Shown here: positions 1 to 6,713 of the stretch, in pieces | Layout: each line of letters begins with the position of its first letter | How positions within the stretch are numbered: position 1 is the stretch's first letter | Assembly (NCBI GenBank): GCA_031412355.1 | Contig: JANOCR010000350.1 | Coordinates: forward strand, 1 to 10,356 | Direction of reading: 5' to 3' | Length of the DNA: 10,356 nt | Source of the DNA: JAENVT01 sp031412355 | GTDB taxonomy: Bacteria > Actinomycetota > Acidimicrobiia > Acidimicrobiales > Ilumatobacteraceae | Made by a program: the position numbers and the translations under genes | The notes under the pieces: generated by a model | What the model saw: only the letters and a program-made list of their open reading frames with translations | Told to the model about the DNA's origin: nothing | The model's database searches: none

Positions 1-1643
1 CCGGCGTGCGGGTTCGCGTCGGTCCAGGCCGGGGCAGCCTCGAACCGCTCTCGAGCGGCGTCTAGGTATCCGGCGAGGGCTGTCTCGGGTGCGCGGACGC
101 TGTCGAGGTGCGGCCATTGCAGGTCGCCCGTGGTGGCCTCGTAGGAGAGTTGCGACAAGCGCAGCGCAGGTTCAACCGGGCCGAGGTGATGGCGCCACAG
201 CCCTGACGAGGGATTGAACCGATACTCGGGAAGCAGCTTCCAGCCGTGCTCGGCAACCAGGTCGACAGCGTCCACGAGGTACCGGAAGACGATCTCGGAG
301 ATGAAGTAGTTGAAGCTGACCCGTGTCCATCCTGGCTTGATGCCTTCGCATCCATGGGTGATCTCATGTTCGAACTCGTGGGAACGTTCGATGTCGATTC
401 CCAGCAGCCGGTGACCGTACGGACCGGCACACGAGCACCCTCCTCGCGACTGGATGCCGAACAGATCACTGAGCAACGCCACGACGAAGTTGTGGTGCAG
501 GTACAGCCCTGCCGGCCGTCGCACCACGAAGGACACGATGGACAGCCGATCAGAGTGCGTGTTGCCGAGGATCTGCATCGCAGGATTGGCCGACCACGCC
601 GAGACGGCGCGGCGCCAGTACGACTCTTCGTGTTCCTTGATCGTCGCCACTCCGACGGCTTGCTTCAACTGGAAGACGAGCCCGGCGCGGATCGATTCGA
701 TGATCGCCGGCGTGCCCCCTTCTTCGCGATGCACAGGGTCGTCGAGATAGCGGTGTTCCGACGGGTTCACATAGGCCACGGTTCCGCCACCGACCACGTC
801 GGGCACCCGGTTGCGGACCAACGAACGGCGTACCACCAGAACGCCCGGCGTGCCCGGGCCGCCGACGAACTTGTGCGGGCTCAGGAAGATGGCGTCCTTA
901 TACGCCAGAGGGTGCTCCGCGCAGTGTGGATACATCTCGATCTCGACGTACGGGCCGGCGGCGGCAAAGTCCCAGAGCGACAGTGCGCCGTGACGGTGAA
1001 GCAGATCGGCGATGGCACATGTGTTGGACACGATGCCCGTCACGTTCGATGCGGCCGAGAACGAGCCGATCTTCAGCGCACGATTGGCGTGCGCGATCAG
1101 CGAGATCTCAAGCTCTGCAAGGTCGATGTGGCCGTCGGCGTCCTCCGGAATGGTGACCACGTCGGCGATCGATTCGCGCCACGGCAGTTCGTTGGAGTGG
1201 TGCTCGAAGGGCCCGACGAACACGACCGGCCGTTCGCCGACCGGGATGCACTGTGAGAGGTGGTATCGGTCGTCGAGATCGGCCGGGAGCCGAAGATTCA
1301 TGATTCCGATCAGCTTGTCGATTGCACCGGTGGCGCCGGATCCGCTGAAGATCACGCATGTCTCATCGTCGCCGCCAACCGCGTCGCTGATTATGCGCCG
1401 TGCGTCCTCGCGCAGCCGAGTCGTCTGGAGGCCTGTTCCCGACGACTCGGTGTGCGTGTTGGCATAGCGCGGGAGGACCTCCTCGCGGATGAAATCCTCG
1501 ATGAAGGACAGTGCCCGACCCGACGCCGTGTAGTCGGCGTAGGTGATTCGATGGGGCCCGTAGGGACCATCCATCACCTGGTCGTCGCCGATCACCGCGT
1601 CGCGGATGCGACGCAGCAACGGGGTTTCGACGGGGCCGGGCAC
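1..1643 (-). CDS. Class V aminotransferase / cysteine desulfurase-like PLP enzyme (3' end beyond window)
   Basis: A frame without stops runs from a GTG at 1643 off the left edge, giving at least 547 residues. This is longer than ordinary SufS/IscS proteins (about 400). The fold-type I PLP signature is clear. The Schiff-base lysine is probably K258 in SPHKFVGGPGTPG, preceded by a substrate-loop SAASNVTG and a DFAAAGPY segment. A Cys-Ser-Cys motif (C403, C405, in RGGCSCAGPYGH) lies where desulfurases carry the persulfide-forming cysteine. The N-terminal YADYTASGR motif is typical of a long class V subfamily. Family knowledge suggests L-cysteine (or related) desulfuration giving a protein persulfide and alanine. 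Here it could feed sulfur to, or accept it from, the TusE and DsrE proteins of the same operon. It starts 27 bp after the dehydrogenase stop. The GTG start has only a weak GAG upstream, and an in-frame TTG at 1652 is possible. The class is certain, the substrate is not. Confidence 0.88.
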   Translation of the reverse strand, partial: MPGPVETPLLRRIRDAVIGDDQVMDGPYGPHRITYADYTASGRALSFIEDFIREEVLPRYANTHTESSGTGLQTTRLREDARRIISDAVGGDDETCVIFSGSGATGAIDKLIGIMNLRLPADLDDRYHLSQCIPVGERPVVFVGPFEHHSNELPWRESIADVVTIPEDADGHIDLAELEISLIAHANRALKIGSFSAASNVTGIVSNTCAIADLLHRHGALSLWDFAAAGPYVEIEMYPHCAEHPLAYKDAIFLSPHKFVGGPGTPGVLVVRRSLVRNRVPDVVGGGTVAYVNPSEHRYLDDPVHREEGGTPAIIESIRAGLVFQLKQAVGVATIKEHEESYWRRAVSAWSANPAMQILGNTHSDRLSIVSFVVRRPAGLYLHHNFVVALLSDLFGIQSRGGCSCAGPYGHRLLGIDIERSHEFEHEITHGCEGIKPGWTRVSFNYFISEIVFRYLVDAVDLVAEHGWKLLPEYRFNPSSGLWRHHLGPVEPALRLSQLSYEATTGDLQWPHLDSVRAPETALAGYLDAARERFEAAPAWTDANPHA

Positions 1644-1670
1644 TGAGCTCAATCTAGGTCGGCCCGACCA

Positions 1671-2717
1671 TCAGGGCGTGCGGCTGAGCACGACCTTGAG
1701 TGCGCCGGTATCCGCGGCGCGGCTGAACACGTCGTACGCCTCCATGAAGTCGTCGAGCGCGAAGTGGTGTGTCACGAATCGGTTGGCAGCGACCTGGCCG
1801 CCGGTGATCAACTTCAGCAACGTCGGTGTCGAGTAGGTGTCGACCAGTCCGGTCGTGATGGTCACATCCTTGATCCACAGTGTTTCGAGGTGCAGCGTCG
1901 CCGGCTCGCCGTGTACGCCGATGTTGGCGACATGACCGCCCGCACGGATCAGTTCGGTTGCCAGTTCGAAGGTGGCCGGGATGCCGACGGCTTCGATCGC
2001 GACATCGGCACCGAGACCCTCGGTAAGGCCCTGAACCACAGCGAGCGGATCCTCGCGGCTGTTGTTCACGACGATGTCGGCACCGAACTGCTTGGCTGCC
2101 TCGAGTCGCGTGTCGGCCTTGTCGATGGCGATGATGTGGCTCGGGCTGAAGAGTCGAGCGCCCATGATCGCGGCGAGGCCGATCGGGCCCGCACCCACGA
2201 CAGCGACGACGTCGCCTGGGCGGATGCCGCCGTTGAGCACGCCGACCTCGTAGCCAGTTGGCAGGATGTCGGCGAGCATCAGCAGGTCCTCGTCGGACAC
2301 GCCGGCCGGAGCCGGATAGGTCGAGTTGTCGGCAAATGGCACCCGCACGTACTCGGCCTGCGTGCCGTCGATCTTGTGACCGAGGATCCAACCGCCGCCA
2401 CCCAGGCATTGGCCGTAGCGGCCCTCGCGGCAGAACCTGCACGAACCGCAGGCGGTGATGCACGACACCAGTACCTTGTCGCCCGGCTTGAGGTTCTTGA
2501 CCCCTGCGCCGATCTCTTCGACTGTGCCGACTGCTTCGTGGCCGAGGATGCGGCCATCGGTCACTGCCGGAACGTCGCCTTTCAGGATGTGTAGATCGGT
2601 GCCGCAGATCGTGACTGCATCGACGCGAACAATCGCGTCGGTGTCTGCTTGCAATGTTGGCATCGGAACTTCTTCCCATGCCTTGTTGTTGGGGCCGTGA
2701 TAGACGAGTGCTTTCAT
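1671..2717 (-). CDS. Zinc-dependent medium-chain alcohol dehydrogenase, NAD-type
   Basis: A 348-residue MDR-superfamily dehydrogenase of normal full length. Catalytic zinc ligands are visible as C38 (TICGTDLH), H60-E61 (GHEAVG) and D150, the Cys-His-Asp set of secondary-alcohol dehydrogenases. A complete structural zinc lobe is present: C90, C93, C96 and C104 (C-x2-C-x2-C-x7-C). The Rossmann motif is VGAGPIG (residues 174-180), and D199 at the end of the second strand favours NAD over NADP. The ATG at 2717 follows a strong AGGAGGT with a 7-nt gap, so the start is well supported. It begins 40 bp after the DsrE-like gene and ends 27 bp before the class V enzyme. The substrate is unknown. Placement inside a sulfur operon suggests, as inference only, oxidation of a thiol-linked or small alcohol/aldehyde intermediate rather than general alcohol metabolism. 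Confidence 0.93.
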   Translation of the reverse strand: MKALVYHGPNNKAWEEVPMPTLQADTDAIVRVDAVTICGTDLHILKGDVPAVTDGRILGHEAVGTVEEIGAGVKNLKPGDKVLVSCITACGSCRFCREGRYGQCLGGGGWILGHKIDGTQAEYVRVPFADNSTYPAPAGVSDEDLLMLADILPTGYEVGVLNGGIRPGDVVAVVGAGPIGLAAIMGARLFSPSHIIAIDKADTRLEAAKQFGADIVVNNSREDPLAVVQGLTEGLGADVAIEAVGIPATFELATELIRAGGHVANIGVHGEPATLHLETLWIKDVTITTGLVDTYSTPTLLKLITGGQVAANRFVTHHFALDDFMEAYDVFSRAADTGALKVVLSRTP

Positions 2718-2724
2718 GGATGTG

Positions 2725-2731
2725 ACCTCCT
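2725..2731 (-). promoter_or_regulatory. Strong ribosome binding site of the alcohol dehydrogenase
   Basis: The minus strand reads AGGAGGT, followed by 7 nt and the ATG at 2717. It decides the start over longer in-frame extensions reaching back into the DsrE-like gene. It is the strongest Shine-Dalgarno sequence in the operon, so the dehydrogenase may be translated at a high level. Confidence 0.85.
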
Positions 2732-2757
2732 GTTGGATGTCGGTTGTTTGGGGTTGA

Positions 2758-3225
2758 TCAGGTGAAGATGATCTGGCCGCCGGCGGCCCTGTCGTAGAAC
2801 TCGCCAACGGTGATGATGTCATCGACCTGTGGGATGAAGTCGTTCTTCTCGAGTCCGAACAGATCGACGGACGCCTGGCACGCATAGAGCCCTGCGCCGC
2901 TGTCGGAGATCATCTCGATGAACTCGGGGATCGATGGGATATCGAGCTTTTCCATCTTGTGGTTCATGTAGTGCGTCACAGCTGTCGAGACGCCTGGGAT
3001 GCCGCCGACCATTGTCGGCATGTGCAGCCCGGGGTTGCCGACGGTGGAGAGCTTGATGTGCTCGTGGCGAGCCTTGTGAATGGCGTCGAGCCCGAAGAAG
3101 GTGAAGAAGAGATTGGCCTCCATGCCTTCGGCGCGAGCTCCGTTGGCCATGATCAGCCCTGGGTAGATGCCGTCAAGGGAGCCCTTCGAGATGATGATCG
3201 AGACCTTGGTGATGCGGTCAGTCAT
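2758..3225 (-). CDS. DsrE/DsrF-like (DsrE2-type) sulfur carrier protein
   Basis: A 155-residue protein of the DsrE/DsrF/DrsH-like family, normal in length for DsrE2. It opens with VSIIISKGSLDGIYPGLIMANGA, the nucleotide-binding-like first strand and helix of the family. A hydrophobic NLFFTFFGLDAI stretch follows, and the single cysteine is C116 in LYACQASVDLFGL, the usual persulfide-carrying position. Characterised DsrE2 proteins pass sulfane sulfur between TusA-like and rhodanese partners in the cytoplasm. Neither partner is encoded here, so transfer to or from the TusE-like protein, the SQR-like enzyme or the class V enzyme is inferred. The ATG at 3225 is preceded by AAAGGA at good spacing. 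The gene lies 25 bp after the TusE-like gene, inside the same operon. Confidence 0.9.
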   Translation of the reverse strand: MTDRITKVSIIISKGSLDGIYPGLIMANGARAEGMEANLFFTFFGLDAIHKARHEHIKLSTVGNPGLHMPTMVGGIPGVSTAVTHYMNHKMEKLDIPSIPEFIEMISDSGAGLYACQASVDLFGLEKNDFIPQVDDIITVGEFYDRAAGGQIIFT

Positions 3226-3250
3226 TGCAGTTCCTTTCGATTCGTGCAGC

Positions 3251-3568
3251 TCAGATGCAGCCGCGAGGCTTTGGGATCCCGGCGATGCGAGCCGCGATCT
3301 TTGCGGGCCCGTTCGGGAACAACTGGTACAGCTCCTTCACCGACACGCCCGACGACTTGCCGAGCATCCGCACCGTCGGGCCGGTGCCCTTGGCGAAGTA
3401 CTCGGCGCGCATGAATCGGATGACCGTCCAGTGCTGTTCGGTCAGTTCGTCGATTCCCTCACGTCGGGCGAGTTCGACTGCTATGGCCTCGGTCCATTGC
3501 TCGGGGTCGACGAAGAAGCCCTCTTCGTTGAGCTCGACCTCAGTGTTGGCGATTGTGCTGGTGGTCAT
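3251..3568 (-). CDS. TusE/DsrC-family sulfur relay protein with a single C-terminal cysteine
   Basis: A 105-residue protein with the family layout: GFFVDPEQWTEAIA near the start, a central ELTEQHWTVIRFMR helix, and the flexible C-terminal arm IAGIPKPRGCI. The penultimate C104 corresponds to the arm cysteine that carries sulfur in TusE and DsrC. The second DsrC cysteine, 11 residues upstream, is A93 here. By the family convention this is TusE-like, not a true DsrC able to form the DsrC trisulfide with sulfite reductase. No dsrAB is present. The ATG at 3568 lies 2 bp after the SQR stop, and its AAAGGGG ribosome binding site lies inside the last codons of the SQR gene, so the two are translationally coupled. 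Its likely role is accepting sulfane sulfur generated by SQR. It is not expected to act in tRNA thiolation without TusBCD. Confidence 0.93.
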   Translation of the reverse strand: MTTSTIANTEVELNEEGFFVDPEQWTEAIAVELARREGIDELTEQHWTVIRFMRAEYFAKGTGPTVRMLGKSSGVSVKELYQLFPNGPAKIAARIAGIPKPRGCI

Positions 3569-3570
3569 GA

Positions 3571-4824
3571 TCAGTCCCCTTTCGTGTGTGCGGCTGCCAT
3601 CGGCTTGCCGGCTGTGGGCATCGAGGCGCCGATGCCCGGTATGTCGCGCCCTGGGAGCAGGCTGTGCCAGTAGAACCACTGGAACATCAACTTGCCGAGG
3701 TGGTTCATCCGCGATTCCTTCAGAAGCGGCAAGCCGACCGCGGTGGGGTAGTGCCCCGGCAGAGGTTCGGTGTCGTAGTTGAAATCGATGAGCAGCGCCT
3801 TGCTGAATCCGGTCTCGATGAAGCAGTTGGAGTGGCCGTCGAAGCCGGCAACGAGCGGTTCTCCTGCAAGGAAGTGACGAACGTTCTCGACCACGGTCTC
3901 ACCCTCGAAGTGAGTGACCGAGCCGGCCTTGGACGTCGGTACGTTGGCGGCGTCACCGATGACGAATACATTCGTCGCGACCTGGGATTGCATAGTGTGA
4001 GGGTCCGTCGGGATGAAGTTCAGCGCGTCGCCGAGTCCTGGAGACCGACCGACGTATTCGGCGCCACCGTGCAGCGGAACGACCACGGCAAGATCGAATG
4101 AGACCTTGCGGCCGTCGTAGGAGACGAGCTTGCCCGAGGCCCCGTCAACCTCGCAGGTGTTGAACTCGGTCACCAGTTCGACGCCCTTCTCGGCCAGCAT
4201 GCCGGCGAGGTGCTGCGCGGCGATGGGCTTGGTGAACGCGCCATCGAGGGGGGTGACGTAGACGAGTTCGACCTGGTCGCGGATGCCGCGCTCATGGAAG
4301 AACCAGTCGGCGAGGAAGCAGAACTCCAGCGGCGCGACGGGACACTTGATCGGCATGTCGATGACGTTGACCACGAGCCGGCCGCTCTTGAAGTTGTCCA
4401 ATGCCGTCTCGAGCGCCGCTGCACCCTCGGGGGAGTAGAAGGTGAAAACCGATTCCATCCAGCCGGGTCCGGTCAAGCCCTCGGTCTCGTCGGGCGCCAA
4501 CGTTGCGCCTGTAGCGACGACCAAGACGTCGTACTCAAGAATCTGGCCGTCGACGAGGTGCACTTGGTTGGTGTCGGTCTCGACGCGCTCGATTGCCGAC
4601 TCGATGAATGTGACCTCGCCACGAAGCTGTCGTGACCGGGGTCGGACGATGTCTTCGGTGTGAGTCAGTCCGAATGGGACAAACAACAGACCCGGCTGGT
4701 ACACGTGCTGGTTGTCGAGATCGACGACGGTTATCTCCATCTCCTCGACATTTGCCAGCCGTCGGAGGCGGTTCGCGACGAGTGTTCCGCCTGTCCCGCC
4801 GCCCAGGATGACGACCTTTCTCAT
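3571..4824 (-). CDS. Sulfide:quinone oxidoreductase-like FAD-dependent oxidoreductase
   Basis: A 417-residue two-dinucleotide-binding-domain flavoprotein. The N-terminal FAD motif is VVILGGGTGGTLVANRL, ATG appears at residues 105-107, and a C-terminal VFVIGDAANVPTSKAG binds the flavin. Two cysteines match the SQR redox pair: C161 in IKCPVAPLEF, and C334 in FDGHSNCFIETGF, which closely resembles the YDGYTSCPL-type motif of type II SQRs. C169 and C224 are extra. The stretch FQWFYWHSLLPGR near residues 371-383 is the amphipathic C-terminal segment that docks SQRs to the membrane. Expected reaction: oxidation of sulfide to a persulfide or polysulfide with electrons passed to quinone. It starts at the ATG at 4824 (GGGG shortly upstream), 84 bp after the DoxX-family gene. 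NADH dehydrogenase II is less likely because of the cysteines. Persulfide-specific relatives cannot be excluded. Confidence 0.9.
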   Translation of the reverse strand: MRKVVILGGGTGGTLVANRLRRLANVEEMEITVVDLDNQHVYQPGLLFVPFGLTHTEDIVRPRSRQLRGEVTFIESAIERVETDTNQVHLVDGQILEYDVLVVATGATLAPDETEGLTGPGWMESVFTFYSPEGAAALETALDNFKSGRLVVNVIDMPIKCPVAPLEFCFLADWFFHERGIRDQVELVYVTPLDGAFTKPIAAQHLAGMLAEKGVELVTEFNTCEVDGASGKLVSYDGRKVSFDLAVVVPLHGGAEYVGRSPGLGDALNFIPTDPHTMQSQVATNVFVIGDAANVPTSKAGSVTHFEGETVVENVRHFLAGEPLVAGFDGHSNCFIETGFSKALLIDFNYDTEPLPGHYPTAVGLPLLKESRMNHLGKLMFQWFYWHSLLPGRDIPGIGASMPTAGKPMAAAHTKGD

Positions 4825-4908
4825 GACCCCATCTCAAGCCTGCCGAGACGGGAATCACCAGGGTCCAACGGCCCTTCGCGTCGGGTTGGGGAGAGTTTCG
4901 GGGCGCGT

Positions 4909-5751
4909 TCAGGCCCTTCTGTGCGACGGCGACCTGCTCGAAACCGCAGTTCCGCGACGGGGCGGGTCGAAGCTGGGACCTCGAAGCCTGTGGCGCCAGT
5001 CGTAGTCGCGACGGGCGGCCTTGACGGGCTGGGCATGCATCCAGCCGGCTGCCCAGGTTGCCCACAGTCTCCGGAGATGAGTCACCCTCTGCGTCCGATA
5101 TGCGGCTAGCCGAACCACCAACGTCACGGCAATCATCATTCCGACGAACGACAGCATCATGGCGGGGTCGTCGATGACCTCGCTGGGCTCGATGGTGCGT
5201 ATGTACGGGGTCAGCGCAAGCGCTGCACCGGCCGAGACTCCGGCCGCCACGACCGTTCGTTGCGAAGGCAGGCTCGGGCGGACACCGATGGTGCCGTCGG
5301 CGATGGCGAAGAGCAGGACGATCTCCATTACCAGGTAGAAGGCCGAGGGATTGACCCGCCCGGCCAGGACAAACACGACGTTCATGAACACGACCCACCG
5401 CAGTGCGAGGCGCAACGGCTTGCCGATTGCGATGGCGATTCCGGCGGCGAGTTGAGTCAAGACCACGACGATTGCCACGGTTTGTGCGCCGGGTGTAATG
5501 ACGTTCTGCATTATCGGGCGGAAGAAGGGAAGGGCCGCGTCGTGCTGCGTGGTGAGGAAGCTGCGCAACTTGTTGCCGTTCCACCACTGCGGATCGATCA
5601 GCTTCTCCGCGGCGGCGCGCAGCCAACCTGCGGCCAGAAAGAGGCGCAGGGGCAGCAACATCACGACCGCGGTGTCACGGTTGGGCTCGGGTGAGGGGTG
5701 GCGTACCGGGGCCGCCGGCACGCGTGTTGGGTGGTCGAGGACATCGATCAA
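4909..5751 (-). CDS. DoxX/DoxD-family integral membrane protein
   Basis: A 280-residue membrane protein. After a proline-rich cytoplasmic N-terminus (residues 1-27) comes the DoxX signature LRLFLAAGWLRAAAEKLIDPQWW (about 35-57). Predicted hydrophobic segments lie near 28-47, 90-110, 116-133, 138-153, 166-182 and 196-216, so five to six in all, more than the four of minimal DoxX proteins. The last 60 residues are strongly basic. DoxD/DoxX proteins form or accompany thiosulfate:quinone oxidoreductase in some archaea; other members are uncharacterised. As first gene before SQR it may link sulfur oxidation to the quinone pool, which is inference. The chosen TTG start at 5751 has AGGAG 9 nt upstream. 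An internal GTG-ATG near residues 30-31 is an alternative. Confidence 0.82.
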   Translation of the reverse strand: MIDVLDHPTRVPAAPVRHPSPEPNRDTAVVMLLPLRLFLAAGWLRAAAEKLIDPQWWNGNKLRSFLTTQHDAALPFFRPIMQNVITPGAQTVAIVVVLTQLAAGIAIAIGKPLRLALRWVVFMNVVFVLAGRVNPSAFYLVMEIVLLFAIADGTIGVRPSLPSQRTVVAAGVSAGAALALTPYIRTIEPSEVIDDPAMMLSFVGMMIAVTLVVRLAAYRTQRVTHLRRLWATWAAGWMHAQPVKAARRDYDWRHRLRGPSFDPPRRGTAVSSRSPSHRRA

Positions 5752-5864
5752 GAGGTTCGGCTCCTAGGAGTCATGACAAAAGCATGTCAATTATTACGAA
5801 TACGTTACGAATGACACGTGTCGGGGTCCGAGAAAGTTTCGATCCGCTTCGTGAAGATCTTCAC
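5752..5864. promoter_or_regulatory. Divergent regulatory region with dense palindromes and repeats
   Basis: This AT-richer stretch separates the sulfur operon (leftward) from the dioxygenase operon (rightward) and must hold both promoters. Visible elements: perfect palindrome CTCCTAGGAG (5761-5770); dyad TGACA-N6-TGTCA (5774-5789); direct repeat TTACGAAT twice (5794-5801 and 5805-5812, an 11-bp period); palindrome GACACGTGTC (5813-5822); and a 14-bp palindrome GTGAAGATCTTCAC (5851-5864). The minus strand carries a consensus-like TTGACA (complement of 5785-5790) that could be a -35 box for the sulfur operon, but no convincing -10 box sits at 17 bp. No regulator gene lies in the window. The right half overlaps the possible N-terminus of the dioxygenase, depending on its true start. 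Confidence 0.55.
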
Positions 5865-6713
5865 ATGATGCCAAACCACCTGCGTACAGACGTGTTACGT
5901 TCTCGAATGTTGCACGATCTGGTCAGTGACTATCGCCGGGACGGGTATGCCTTTCGCCCTGGCCTACTGTCGGCCACCGAGGCCAACGTGCTGGTCCGCG
6001 AGACCGAGCGGTTGTTGGCGGGCGAGCGACCCGTCGACCGCTTCCTGCTCGAGAAAGACCAGCTCACCGTGCGTACGATCGTCAACCCGCATCTCTACAG
6101 CGAGGTCTTCGCCCGGCTGATATTGCACCCGACACTGGTCGGCGCCGCGCAGGAGCTACTGGACGACGAGGTATATGTCTTCCAACTCGGTGTCAACAAC
6201 AAAGCCAGCTTCAACGGCGACGTGTGGTTCTGGCACCAGGACTATCCCGGCTATCTGCACGACGACCACATCCCGGCACCTCGCATGGTCAACACCTTGA
6301 TCTTTCTCGACGAGGTCAACACCCTGAACGGACCGCTGATGCTGGTACCCGGCTCATTTCACCATGTGCCTCAGCGCCCGGAGGTGTCAGACAAGGGCAC
6401 GTCGTATGCGTTCCGATACGCCGACAACGCCACCGTCGAAGCCCTCATCGCCCACGGTGGCATCGTGGCGCCAACCGGACCACCTGGCTCGGCGATCTTC
6501 ATGCACGTCAACACGCTGCATGGCTCGACGGCCAACCTGTCGCCCTGGCCGCGCCGGATGATCACCCTGACGTACAACGCGATGTCGAACAAGGCCACCA
6601 GCCCGAGTACGCGGGCGCGACACATCGTGTACGACGATACCGATCTGCCGGCATTGCTGCCGCTGCACGCGGGCTGCTTGGAAGAGCTCGCCGACTCCGC
6701 GGTGTCGTCATGA
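5784..6713 (+). CDS. PhyH-family Fe(II)/2-oxoglutarate dioxygenase (EctD-like)
   Basis: A phytanoyl-CoA dioxygenase family protein, 309 residues from the ATG at 5784. The facial triad is H151-x-D153 (WFWHQDYPGYLHDD) and H246 (VNTLHGS); R257 in PWPRR is the probable 2-oxoglutarate-binding arginine. The core LNGPLMLVPGSFHH and the GSAIFMHVNTLHGSTANLSPWPRR segment closely follow ectoine hydroxylase, but the EctD substrate signature after the HxD motif is not conserved and no ectABC genes are present, so the substrate is probably not ectoine. Expected chemistry is hydroxylation of a small molecule. The start is uncertain: 5784 (AGGAG 13 nt upstream), 5811 and 5865 are all in frame. Poor GC at third codon positions before 5865 favours the shorter 282-residue form. 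The stop overlaps the next start (ATGA), so the PLP enzyme is translationally coupled. Confidence 0.88.
   Translation: MSIITNTLRMTRVGVRESFDPLREDLHMMPNHLRTDVLRSRMLHDLVSDYRRDGYAFRPGLLSATEANVLVRETERLLAGERPVDRFLLEKDQLTVRTIVNPHLYSEVFARLILHPTLVGAAQELLDDEVYVFQLGVNNKASFNGDVWFWHQDYPGYLHDDHIPAPRMVNTLIFLDEVNTLNGPLMLVPGSFHHVPQRPEVSDKGTSYAFRYADNATVEALIAHGGIVAPTGPPGSAIFMHVNTLHGSTANLSPWPRRMITLTYNAMSNKATSPSTRARHIVYDDTDLPALLPLHAGCLEELADSAVSS
5851..5864. repeat. Perfect 14-bp palindrome next to a candidate start codon
   Basis: GTGAAGATCTTCAC is a perfect inverted repeat ending directly before the in-frame ATG at 5865. If translation of the dioxygenase begins there, the palindrome would sit over its ribosome binding site and could be an operator or a small translational hairpin. 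If translation begins at 5784 it is coding sequence and may be chance. Confidence 0.5.

Noticed and set aside
246..1256. A 336-codon plus-strand frame at the left end
   Set aside because: It lies opposite the class V enzyme, whose PLP lysine and CSC motifs are unmistakable. The plus-strand product has no recognisable motif.
1654..2679. Long arginine-rich open frames antisense to or overlapping the dehydrogenase, and a similar one at 4535-5626
   Set aside because: Their compositions are Arg/Pro/His rich with no domain logic, and they overlap genes with clear motifs. They are frame shadows of high-GC coding DNA.
3251..3568. Genuine DsrC of a dissimilatory sulfite reductase system
   Set aside because: The second arm cysteine is alanine (A93), and no dsrAB or dsrMKJOP genes are present.
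5784..6713. True ectoine hydroxylase (ectD)
   Set aside because: The core is EctD-like, but the substrate-binding signature after the HxD motif differs and no ectoine biosynthesis genes are adjacent.
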